From contig JBDHWQ010000001.1 of the NCBI GenBank assembly GCA_039810245.1, forward strand, positions 186,001 through 250,000: 64,000 nt of DNA, in the 5' to 3' direction. The position numbers and the translations under genes were made by a program. Shown here in pieces: positions 1 to 7,516 of the stretch. Positions within the stretch are counted from its first letter, which is position 1. Every line of letters starts with the position of its first letter. The notes under the pieces are model-generated. The model searched no databases. It was not told where the DNA came from and saw only the letters and a program-made list of their open reading frames with translations. The DNA comes from CALDSL01 sp039810245. GTDB taxonomy: Bacteria > Chloroflexota > Anaerolineae > Anaerolineales > Anaerolineaceae.

Positions 1-330
1 GCGACGACCGCCCCGGCACGCCCGGCGGGCAGCCAGCCTGCCAGCCAGCGCCCCACCCCGCAGCGGCCGACCAGCGCGCCGGCTCCGCGCCGCCCGGAAG
101 AGGGCAACGGCGCGAACAGCCCGGCATTAGCGCCGCGCCCAAACGCTGCCCGCCCGCAGAACAACCCGCGGCCCAACACGCAGCCGCCCATACCGCTGCC
201 ACCGGTTGAGGACGACGATCTGTTTGACAGTATTGACGAGCCCGAATACATCCCGGACCCGACGTATATCCCGGCGTTCCACAGCCTGTCGGCGCGCGGC
301 GGAAAAGGCAATTCCGCGCCCCGCCAGTAA
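1..330 (+). CDS. C-terminal fragment of a proline-rich, probably disordered protein
   Basis: The reading frame is open from base 1 and stops at TAA 328-330, giving 109 residues with no start codon in the window. The first two thirds are rich in Pro, Ala, Arg, Gln and Asn. An acidic patch (EDDDLFDSIDEPEY) follows, then a short basic tail. This is low-complexity sequence typical of a disordered tail. No domain is recognisable and no function can be assigned without the upstream part. Codon use with G or C in third positions matches the neighbouring genes, which supports real coding. Confidence 0.6.
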   Translation, partial: ATTAPARPAGSQPASQRPTPQRPTSAPAPRRPEEGNGANSPALAPRPNAARPQNNPRPNTQPPIPLPPVEDDDLFDSIDEPEYIPDPTYIPAFHSLSARGGKGNSAPRQ

Positions 331-350
331 GCCTGGCACCAAAAACCGGA

Positions 351-1559
351 TCAGTCTTCTTCGAGCAGCGCGCCAAAGGCCGCGCGCATTGCAGCATTAA
401 CGTCCGGGTACACTGGGGCGCCGGCTGCGCGCAGCGCTGCTTCTTTATCCGTGATCGTGGCAATACCCCAGGGATTATAGGTTACGTCGAGACCTGCGCT
501 GCGCAGCAAATCGACGGCCGCGCGACCACCTTGAATGCCTACGCTGGCATCTTCAAAGACGTGCAGGTCCAGCGCGCGCGGCAACCCATGCGGCAGCGCC
601 GGGGGCTGCCCGGATTGCAAGGCAAGCAGGAAATCGTGCGCCCATTGCAGCGCAGCCCATTCCTGCCCGGTAACCGCGGCCAGGGCTGCCGCCAGCGACT
701 GCAATGGAGCGGGCTTGAGCACGCTATCTGCCGGAACGCCGTAGTGGTTGCCATAGGCAATCAGGCGGCCGTAGCCCATCAGCGGCATGTCACGCATACC
801 AACCAGTTGCAGCGCCAGCTCGGCTTCGGGGGAATAGCCGGCTGCGGAAAAACCGCCATCCGCGGGCGGCAGCGACGGCCGCGCGGTAAACGCGCACAGC
901 CGCAGAACGCCATCCCGGTGTAGCGCGCGCAGCCGCCGGCTGATGCCTGCATCGAGCACCGGGCGATCCAGCGCCAGTAAAGTGGATTCCCCCGGCACCT
1001 CGGCCGGTAAACCGTAGGTTTGCTCAAAGATCTGCGCGCCAAGAACGTGTGATTGCACCAGCCGCATGGTTAATGAGTGCGCCGGGTCACGCGTATCTTC
1101 CAACAGGTCGCGCACAAAAGGCTGGTGGTTCAGGTGCGGCAAGACGTGTTTCAACCCGCCGCTCAGCAGCATCTGGTACAGCGCAAAGGCCGGGGTGACG
1201 CGCGTATTCACCAGACCGCGCAGCGCGCGCACGCTGTTCTCATATTCCACCGCGAGCGGGCCAAATTGGCGCGCCTGCATCCAGGCCATCAGCCCGTCCA
1301 GGTCGAGCGCAGGCAGCGGCTCGCCTGCCTGGCGCGCTGCCGCGTTGAGCAGGATGGCTACGCTGAGAGGCACCATGTCCCATTCGCTGGTAATACCAAC
1401 CGACTCAAATAACGCCGGCACAAGCTCGGTTGGCGCGGGCGCGTCCAGCCCCATACGGCGGATGATGGTTTCCAGGCTGCCTGTCACGGCCGCGCGATAT
1501 CCGCCCGGGCGCACCAGTACGCCATCCAGGTCGGTCAACACTATTTTGGTTTTTTCCAT
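351..1559 (-). CDS. HAD-superfamily hydrolase with a large cap insertion
   Basis: 402 residues. The four HAD motifs are visible: the DLDGVL motif I with nucleophile Asp10 and Asp12, motif II Thr in AFTARPS, motif III Lys in VLKPAPLQ, and the acidic motif IV VFEDASVGIQGG near the C-terminus. About 200 residues separate motifs I and II, a much larger cap than in ordinary phosphatases. The protein is probably a cytosolic phosphohydrolase, but the substrate cannot be told. It is transcribed away from degV. A perfect TATAAT lies on the minus strand about 30 bases upstream of the start. Confidence 0.75.
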   Translation of the reverse strand: MEKTKIVLTDLDGVLVRPGGYRAAVTGSLETIIRRMGLDAPAPTELVPALFESVGITSEWDMVPLSVAILLNAAARQAGEPLPALDLDGLMAWMQARQFGPLAVEYENSVRALRGLVNTRVTPAFALYQMLLSGGLKHVLPHLNHQPFVRDLLEDTRDPAHSLTMRLVQSHVLGAQIFEQTYGLPAEVPGESTLLALDRPVLDAGISRRLRALHRDGVLRLCAFTARPSLPPADGGFSAAGYSPEAELALQLVGMRDMPLMGYGRLIAYGNHYGVPADSVLKPAPLQSLAAALAAVTGQEWAALQWAHDFLLALQSGQPPALPHGLPRALDLHVFEDASVGIQGGRAAVDLLRSAGLDVTYNPWGIATITDKEAALRAAGAPVYPDVNAAMRAAFGALLEED

Positions 1560-1588
1560 GCTCGCTCTCTTTGCTCCAGGCTGCCGGT

Positions 1589-1642
1589 ATTATATCGCAT
1601 GCGAGCAGGGCGATCAGGAAAATGGGAAAAAGCGCTTATAAT
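1589..1642. promoter_or_regulatory. Divergent promoter region between the HAD gene and degV
   Basis: Two consensus -10 boxes face outward. TATAAT on the minus strand (plus positions 1589-1594) reads toward the HAD gene. TATAAT on the plus strand (1637-1642) reads toward degV. Neither has a convincing -35 box at 16-18 bases, so the assignment rests on the -10 boxes and their placement in a divergent gap. Confidence 0.45.
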
Positions 1643-1685
1643 GGACAATATCTTTCGTCATTCATCCATTTTTGCGGAACCTTTC

Positions 1686-2516
1686 ATGATTCATATCGTC
1701 ACCGACAGTACTGCGGATTTAAGCCCGGAGATGATCCAGGAATACGAAATTGGGGTCGTGCCGCTGGCGGTCAACATACAAGGAAAAACCTATCGCGATA
1801 AGATTGAAATCACGCTTGCTGACCTGTTTCGCATGGTAGAGAAAACCGGTCAGTTACCCAAGACGTCCGCCCCACCGGTGGCGGAATTCCTGCCACATTT
1901 CGACCGGCAGGGAGAAGTGATCTACATCGGTATTTCGTCGCAGCTTTCTGCCACTCAGCAAAATGCAGCGCTGGCAGCCGATATGCTGCAAAAACCCGTG
2001 CGCCGGATTGACTCGCTGAACCTGTCTACCGGCATCGGACACCTGGTGATGCTGGCTGCCGAGCTGCGCGAAGACGGCAAGAGCGCGGAGGAGATCGAGA
2101 ACGCGGTACGCGCGGCCATCCCAAAGCTGCGCACATCCTTCACAATCGATACCCTGGAGTATCTATACAAAGGCGGGCGCTGCTCGGCCATGGAAAATGT
2201 GGTTGGCAGCCTGCTCAAAATTCGCCCGGTAATCGAGGTCAAACCGGATGGCACGCTGGGCGTAAAAGATCGCCTGCGCGGTTCGCGCGCCAAAGTTCTG
2301 CGCTGCATGCTCGATTCCTTACAGGCTGACCTGGAGCACATGGATATGCAGCGAGTGTTTGTCACCCACAGCGGGTGCTATGAAGATGCTGAAACCCTGC
2401 GCGAAGAGCTGAACCGGCTGGGCCCATTTGAGCACGTGGATGTCACCCTGGCTGGCAGCGTGATTGGCAGCCACTGCGGCCCCAACACGATTGGCATCCT
2501 CTACCGGCTGAAATAG
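1686..2516 (+). CDS. DegV family fatty-acid-binding protein
   Basis: 276 residues, the normal DegV length. The N-terminus (MIHIVTDSTADLSPEM) carries the family's TDSTADL motif, followed by a PxTSAPP loop and a GTG/SVIGSHCGPNTIG-like C-terminal signature. DegV proteins (FakB relatives) bind a fatty acid and, in organisms with FakA, present it for phosphorylation. No fakA lies nearby. An in-frame ATG at 1599 exists, but the extra residues are not conserved in type and 1686 gives the standard N-terminus. A strong hairpin terminator follows the gene. Confidence 0.9.
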   Translation: MIHIVTDSTADLSPEMIQEYEIGVVPLAVNIQGKTYRDKIEITLADLFRMVEKTGQLPKTSAPPVAEFLPHFDRQGEVIYIGISSQLSATQQNAALAADMLQKPVRRIDSLNLSTGIGHLVMLAAELREDGKSAEEIENAVRAAIPKLRTSFTIDTLEYLYKGGRCSAMENVVGSLLKIRPVIEVKPDGTLGVKDRLRGSRAKVLRCMLDSLQADLEHMDMQRVFVTHSGCYEDAETLREELNRLGPFEHVDVTLAGSVIGSHCGPNTIGILYRLK

Positions 2517-2533
2517 CCTGCCTGGAATCAGTC

Positions 2534-2570
2534 AAAAACGGGCGGCGCAAATTCAGCGCCGCCCGTTTGT
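2534..2570. terminator. Bidirectional intrinsic terminator between degV and the SPT-like gene
   Basis: A perfect 13-bp inverted repeat (arms 2536-2548 and 2556-2568, 7-base loop) is flanked by A-rich sequence on the left and T on the right. It lies between the convergent genes degV and the SPT-like gene and can serve both. Confidence 0.85.
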
Positions 2571-2587
2571 TCATCTATCTCCTAAAT

Positions 2588-3766
2588 TTAGATCAGCCCA
2601 ACCTGCTTGCCCACGCGATGGAAAATATCCAGCACGCAGTCAAGCTGCTCTTCCGTGTGGGTGGCCATGTAGCTGGTGCGCAGCATCTGGTTGCCGGGCG
2701 CCACGGCCGGCGAGATCACCGGGTTGACAAACACGCCCGCATCGAATAGCAGCTTCCACATGATAAAGGTGCGATCCTGATCGCCAATGAAGATCGGTAC
2801 TACCGGAGTGACGGAATTGCCGATATTAAAGCCCATCGACTTGAATCCATTGCGCATACGCTCGGCATTCTTAAGTACACGCTCAACTCGTTCTGGCTCC
2901 TCGATCATCACGCGCAGCGCGGCCAGAGCTGCGGCCGCGTTGGCCGGCGGGATGCTGGCGCTAAAAATTAACGCGCGGGCGTGGTGCTTGATGTAATGGA
3001 TCACTGGCTCGGAACCAGCGATAAAGCCACCCAGCGATGCGAACGACTTGCTGAAGGTCGACATAATCAGGTCAACTTCTTCGGTCAGGCCGAAATGCCA
3101 GGCGGTCCCGTGGCCCTGACCCATCACGCCCATGCCGTGCGCGTCGTCCACCATCAATCGCGCGCCATACTTTTTGACTACCGGGACGATCTCCGGCAGT
3201 GGAGCCAGGTCGCCTTCCATGCTGAACAGGCCATCCACCACCACCAGCTTGCCGGACGTTTCCGGCAGCGAACTGAGCACGCGCTCCAGGTGGCCAATGT
3301 CGCTGTGGCGGAAGCGCTGGATATCACCATACGCCAGGCGAGCGCCATCCACGATGCTGGCGTGGTCTTCTTTGTCGAGGATCACATAATCGCCGCGGCC
3401 CACCAGCGCGCTGACCGTGCCCAGGTTCGTCTGCATTCCGGTGGAGAAAACCAGCGCAGCTTCTTTTCCCACGAATGCCGCCAGCTCGGTTTCCAGTTGT
3501 TCGTGGATCTCCAGCGTGCCGTTCAAAAAGCGCGATCCGGTGCAGCTTGTTCCAAAGCGGCGCAGCGCATCCATCGATGCTTCACGCACCTTGGGATGGG
3601 TGGTCAATCCCAGGTAGTTGTTGGAGCCGCACATGATCATGCGGTGGCCGCGGAATACCACTTCCGTGCCCTCATTCTCGCTGAGTGGCAGGAAGTACGG
3701 GTAGATGGCATGCGCCATCGCTTCTTTGGCTTCGGTGTACCCGTAGCACTTCTCAAAGATATCCAT
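2588..3766 (-). CDS. Alpha-oxoamine synthase, serine palmitoyltransferase-like
   Basis: 392 residues from the ATG at 3766; a longer frame to 3898 adds a non-homologous extension. This is a PLP fold-type I enzyme. Lys240 in TFSK is the Schiff-base lysine, the Asp207 of VDDAH pairs with the pyridine nitrogen, and His135 in DHASIVDG stacks on the cofactor. The family joins an amino acid to an acyl-CoA (BioF, Kbl, ALA synthase, serine palmitoyltransferase). From memory, the segments FVNPVISPAVAP, GTSCTGSRFLNGT and LIMSTFSKSFASLGGF resemble Bacteroides-type serine palmitoyltransferase more than BioF or Kbl. No biotin genes and no threonine dehydrogenase lie nearby. SPT activity is an inference; Kbl/BioF-like activity remains possible. 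Confidence 0.7.
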   Translation of the reverse strand: MDIFEKCYGYTEAKEAMAHAIYPYFLPLSENEGTEVVFRGHRMIMCGSNNYLGLTTHPKVREASMDALRRFGTSCTGSRFLNGTLEIHEQLETELAAFVGKEAALVFSTGMQTNLGTVSALVGRGDYVILDKEDHASIVDGARLAYGDIQRFRHSDIGHLERVLSSLPETSGKLVVVDGLFSMEGDLAPLPEIVPVVKKYGARLMVDDAHGMGVMGQGHGTAWHFGLTEEVDLIMSTFSKSFASLGGFIAGSEPVIHYIKHHARALIFSASIPPANAAAALAALRVMIEEPERVERVLKNAERMRNGFKSMGFNIGNSVTPVVPIFIGDQDRTFIMWKLLFDAGVFVNPVISPAVAPGNQMLRTSYMATHTEEQLDCVLDIFHRVGKQVGLI

Positions 3767-3896
3767 GTTTTGCCTCGCAATGAAAACAAAAGGTGCTTTC
3801 CCGGCCGCGGATAAGTCGTGTCCGGGGATGAAAATAAAGGGTAATGCAGAGAGGGAAATGCTCCACCGAAACGCAAATCTGCGCCCGGGGATTCCC

Positions 3897-3902
3897 ATTA
3901 TA
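3897..3902 (-). promoter_or_regulatory. Candidate -10 box for the SPT-like gene
   Basis: A perfect TATAAT on the minus strand lies 131 bases upstream of the ATG at 3766. No good -35 box was found. If used, it would give an untranslated leader of roughly 125 bases in which no known riboswitch was recognised. Confidence 0.35.
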
Positions 3903-3971
3903 CTTGAATTGCACTCGAATTCCTACCGGCCTGTTCCTTGGATCAGGCACAACCCCTGAGCCTTTTGCAAC

Positions 3972-4907
3972 ATGCCCAACCTGACCTTCTTCTGCGAGCT
4001 GGAGACAGACCAACTGCATAGCCTGTTTGCCACGCCAGGGCTGCTCGAGCAGCTCCGCAGCCTGCGCGCAACAGTCAGCCTGAGCATCCTGGACCTGACG
4101 GCGGAGCGCGCAGCCGTGGTGCGGCAGCTCAATGCTGCCGGCCTGCCGGTGACAGCCTGGCTGCTGCTGCCCAAAGAGGAAGGCTACTGGTTCAACCTGG
4201 ATAACGCTCCGCAGGCGGCGGCGCGCTGCGCGGCATTCCGGCGGTGGAGCAGTGATTTTGGCCTGACCTGGAAAGCCATCGGCATGGACATCGAGCCGGA
4301 CATTAACGCGCTGCGCAGGCTGTCATCCGGCGGCCTGCGCGGGCTGGCGCGCTTCTTGCGGCAGGCCAATCCGCGGCGGCTGGCGGCCGGGCGCGAAATC
4401 TATGCTCACCTGGTGCGCGATTTTCAAACCGAAGGGTACACCGTAGAAGCTTACCAATTCGCGTTCATCGTGGATGAGCGCCGCGCCGGTTCGCGGCTGG
4501 TACAGCGCCTGACCGGCGTGTTGGACCTGCCAGTAGACCGCGAAGTGCTGATGCTGTATTCGAGCTTTTGGCCAAAAATCGGCTCCGGGCTGTTGTGGAG
4601 CTATGGCTGTGATGCGGGTGGGATTGGGCTGGGCAGCACCGGTGGCGGGGTAACAATCGAAGGGCTGGTGGCTACTGCCCCGCTGGATTGGCCGGCGCTG
4701 CGGCGCGACCTGTTGCAGGCATCGCGCATGAACGCGGAAGTGTATGTGTTCAGTCTGGAAGGCTGCGTGATGCAGGATTTCCTTTCGCGCATCGCCACGC
4801 TGGAGTGGGACGCATCACTTGCTCTGCCAGAAGCACAAGCGCGGAGCATTGGGTTGCTCCGCGCCGTATTTCGCGCTGTGCTGCGCATCAGTCGTTTGTT
4901 CGTCTGA
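3972..4907 (+). CDS. Uncharacterised protein, possible TIM-barrel hydrolase
   Basis: 311 residues, no signal peptide. The pattern of hydrophobic strands ending in acidic residues (TAWLLLP, KAIGMDIEPD near residue 100, EVLMLYSSF, EVYVFSLEG near 260) resembles a glycoside-hydrolase-like (beta/alpha)8 barrel, with DIEPD and SLEG as candidate acid pairs. No named family was recognised, so this is a fold guess. It converges on rpiB with only 8 bases between stops. No clear Shine-Dalgarno precedes the ATG at 3972. Confidence 0.6.
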   Translation: MPNLTFFCELETDQLHSLFATPGLLEQLRSLRATVSLSILDLTAERAAVVRQLNAAGLPVTAWLLLPKEEGYWFNLDNAPQAAARCAAFRRWSSDFGLTWKAIGMDIEPDINALRRLSSGGLRGLARFLRQANPRRLAAGREIYAHLVRDFQTEGYTVEAYQFAFIVDERRAGSRLVQRLTGVLDLPVDREVLMLYSSFWPKIGSGLLWSYGCDAGGIGLGSTGGGVTIEGLVATAPLDWPALRRDLLQASRMNAEVYVFSLEGCVMQDFLSRIATLEWDASLALPEAQARSIGLLRAVFRAVLRISRLFV

Positions 4908-4915
4908 GTGGCTGG

Positions 4916-5371
4916 CTAAGCGCTGTTGCGCGCTTCGATATCCTTCATTTTGTTCAGGCGGCGTACGTGGCGGTCTTCGCCTGTAAAGCGCGCGCCCAGG
5001 AATGCCTTGACGATCTCGCGCGCCAACTCAGGTCCAATAATCCGCGCGCCGATGCACAACGCGTTCATATCGTCATGCTCCACGCCCTGGTGGGCCGAGT
5101 AGGTGTCGTGGCACAGGCCAGCGTACACGCCCTTCATCTTATTGGCAGCGATGCACGCCCCAACGCCTGAGCCGCACACAATCACGGCGCGCTCAACCTG
5201 ACCACCCTGGATGGCCAACCCAGCTTTTTCAGCAAAATCAGGGTAATCCACCGCCGGCTGCACGTCATCTGTGCCCAGGTCCATCACCTCGTGCCCGGCG
5301 GCTCGAATCGTCTGGATCACTTCTTCTTTTAGTGGGAAACCCGCGTGGTCACTGGCAACCGCAACGATCAT
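4916..5371 (-). CDS. rpiB: Ribose-5-phosphate isomerase B
   Basis: 151 residues, typical for RpiB/LacAB isomerases. The N-terminal VASDHAGFPLKEE motif, the catalytic-cysteine loop CGSGVGACIAANK and the HDTYSAHQGVEHDDMN segment are all present. It interconverts ribulose-5-phosphate and ribose-5-phosphate in the non-oxidative pentose phosphate pathway in the cytosol. It lies 20 bases downstream of transketolase on the same strand, so the two pathway enzymes very probably share a transcript. Confidence 0.95.
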   Translation of the reverse strand: MIVAVASDHAGFPLKEEVIQTIRAAGHEVMDLGTDDVQPAVDYPDFAEKAGLAIQGGQVERAVIVCGSGVGACIAANKMKGVYAGLCHDTYSAHQGVEHDDMNALCIGARIIGPELAREIVKAFLGARFTGEDRHVRRLNKMKDIEARNSA

Positions 5372-5391
5372 GATGTGCTCCCGGGTCGCGT

Positions 5392-7401
5392 CTAGTCCAC
5401 GCGTCCAATCATTTCACGCGCCTGGGCAACGATATTGTCGACCGTAAAACCGTACTTCTGGAACACGATCTTCGCCGGGGCCGACGCACCAAACTTGTTG
5501 ACTGCGATCACACGACCGGCATTGCCCACCCAACGCTCCCAGCCCATCGAGACGCCAGCTTCCACCGCGATACGCGCTGTAATGGCAGGGGAGAGCACGC
5601 TGTTCTGGTAAGCGCTGTCCTGATTGGCAAACAGCTCCCAGCTTGGGAACGACACCACGCGCACGCCAATGCCCTCTGCCGCCAGCCGCGAGCCAGCATC
5701 CAGAACGAGCGAGACCTCTGATCCGCTGGCCATCAGGATAATTTGCGGGCGTAACTCACCCAGGTTGGCCAGCACATAGGCGCCTTTTTCCAACCCGGAA
5801 GCAGCCGCGTACTGCTCGCGGTCGAGAGTCGGCACGACCTGCCGCGTGAGCGCCAGCGCGGTCGGACCGGCGCGTTTGATCGCCACCTTCCACGCCTCAC
5901 TGACCTCATTGGCGTCCGCCGGGCGAATGGTCACCAACTGCGGGATGGCGCGCAGAGCGGCCAGGTGTTCCACCGGCTGGTGCGTGGGACCGTCTTCGCC
6001 CAGGCCGATGCTGTCGTGGGTGAAGACCCACACACTATGGAAATGCGACAGCGCAGCAAGCCGCACCGCCGGGCGCATGTAATCCGAAAAGACCAGGAAG
6101 GTAGCGCCGTAAGGGATAAATCCTTTGTGCGCGGCCATGCCGTTGACAATCGAGCCCATGGCGTGCTCGCGCACGCCAAAGTGCAGATTGCGCCCGGCGT
6201 AATTGGCCGGCTCAAAATCTCCGCCGCCATCTACCAGGGTATTGGTAGACGGAGCAAGGTCGGCCGATCCGCCCATCAACTCGGGCAGCTCGCCGGCAAT
6301 GGCATTAATCACTTTCCCTGAAGATGCGCGGGTGGCCATGCCTTTGGCGTCAGCCGGAAAGACAGGCAGGTCCTTTTCCCAGCCTTCCGGCAGTCTGCCC
6401 TGGATGCGCCGTTCCAGCTCGGCGGCTTCGGCCGGGAATGCGGCCTGATAGGCATCAAAGCGCTGCTGCCATTCGGCCTGCTGCGCTTCTCCGCGCGTGC
6501 GCGTCTCGCGGTAGTGCTGCAAGATATCGTCGGGAATATCGAACGCTTCCGGCTCCCAGCCCAGCGCCAGGCGCGCACCGGCAATTTCTTCTTCGCCGGC
6601 CGGCTCGCCATGCGCCTTCGCAGTACCCGCGCGCTTGGGCAGGCCGTAACCGATGGTGCTGTGGCAGATAATCAACGTAGGGCGCGGGTCGGCTTTGGCG
6701 ACTTCCAGGGCGTGGTCAATCGCATCCAGGTCGTTGGCATCGTCCACGCGCAGCACCTGCCAGCCATAGGCTTCAAAGCGCGCGCCGCGGTCTTCGGTAA
6801 ACGCCAGCTCAGTAGATCCTTCGATCGAAATGCGGTTGTCGTCGTAGCAGTAGATCAGCTTGCCCAGTTTCAGGTGACCTGCCAGCGATGCCGCTTCGGA
6901 GGCCACACCTTCCATCAGGTCCCCGTCGGTGACGATGGCGTAAACGTAATGGTTGACGATATCATGGCCGGGACGGTTGTAATGCGCCGCCAGGCTGGCT
7001 TCGGCAATCGCCATGCCCACGCCATTCGCAAAACCCTGCCCCAGCGGGCCGGTGGTGGTTTCAACGCCGGGAGTCAGGCCGTATTCGGGATGGCCGGGGG
7101 TCAGGCTGCCCCACTGGCGAAAGTTGCGCAGCTCATCCAGCGACAGGTCGTAGCCGGTCAGGTATAACAGGCTGTAAAGCAGCATCGAGCCGTGCCCGCC
7201 GGACAGCACAAAGCGATCGCGGTCAGGCCATTCAGGATTGGCCGGGTTATGACGCATATGGCGCGTCCAGATCACGTAGGCCACGCTGGCCATGCCCAAG
7301 GGCAGACCGGGATGGCCGGAATTGGCTTTTTGTACCGCATCCATTGAAAGGAAACGGATTGCGTTTACGCTTCGGTTGGACAGATCAATCGTCGTATCCA
7401 T
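5392..7401 (-). CDS. tkt: Transketolase
   Basis: 669 residues, full length. The thiamine-diphosphate motif TDGDLMEG (158-165), substrate histidines in NSGHPGLPLG (His30), SGGHGS (His70) and TPGHPEYG (His104), and the GEDGPTHQPVEHLA signature of the pyrimidine domain are intact. It moves two-carbon ketol units between sugar phosphates with a thiamine diphosphate cofactor. It is the first gene of a tkt-rpiB transcript. GAGAAGGG precedes the ATG by 7 bases. Confidence 0.96.
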   Translation of the reverse strand: MDTTIDLSNRSVNAIRFLSMDAVQKANSGHPGLPLGMASVAYVIWTRHMRHNPANPEWPDRDRFVLSGGHGSMLLYSLLYLTGYDLSLDELRNFRQWGSLTPGHPEYGLTPGVETTTGPLGQGFANGVGMAIAEASLAAHYNRPGHDIVNHYVYAIVTDGDLMEGVASEAASLAGHLKLGKLIYCYDDNRISIEGSTELAFTEDRGARFEAYGWQVLRVDDANDLDAIDHALEVAKADPRPTLIICHSTIGYGLPKRAGTAKAHGEPAGEEEIAGARLALGWEPEAFDIPDDILQHYRETRTRGEAQQAEWQQRFDAYQAAFPAEAAELERRIQGRLPEGWEKDLPVFPADAKGMATRASSGKVINAIAGELPELMGGSADLAPSTNTLVDGGGDFEPANYAGRNLHFGVREHAMGSIVNGMAAHKGFIPYGATFLVFSDYMRPAVRLAALSHFHSVWVFTHDSIGLGEDGPTHQPVEHLAALRAIPQLVTIRPADANEVSEAWKVAIKRAGPTALALTRQVVPTLDREQYAAASGLEKGAYVLANLGELRPQIILMASGSEVSLVLDAGSRLAAEGIGVRVVSFPSWELFANQDSAYQNSVLSPAITARIAVEAGVSMGWERWVGNAGRVIAVNKFGASAPAKIVFQKYGFTVDNIVAQAREMIGRVD

Positions 7402-7430
7402 GAAAAACCCTTCTCGTTATAGTTTCCCCC

Positions 7431-7439
7431 ATTGTACCA
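7431..7439 (-). promoter_or_regulatory. Candidate extended -10 promoter for tkt
   Basis: The minus strand reads TGGTACAAT about 30 bases before the tkt ATG, an extended -10 (TGnTACAAT). The -35 region (CAGGCT) is poor, as is usual for extended -10 promoters. Confidence 0.45.
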
Positions 7440-7471
7440 TTTGGCCCGCCTGCAGCCTGGGAAAAAGCAGG

Positions 7472-7510
7472 CAAAATTACACCGCCCGGGGTTGAACTCC
7501 GGGCGGTGTA
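7472..7510 (-). terminator. Intrinsic terminator after copA
   Basis: A perfect 12-bp GC-rich stem (7478-7489 with 7499-7510, 9-base loop) sits 7 bases beyond the copA stop. It is followed on the minus strand by AATTTTGC. The short T-run makes it a moderate terminator. Confidence 0.7.
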
Positions 7511-7516
7511 TCCATC

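Noticed and set aside
3767..3896. Riboswitch in the long leader of the SPT-like gene
   Set aside because: No known aptamer consensus or strong conserved pairing was recognised and the promoter itself is weakly supported.
2588..3898. 44-residue N-terminal extension of the SPT-like enzyme
   Set aside because: The extension has no family likeness; the ATG at 3766 gives the normal start of alpha-oxoamine synthases.
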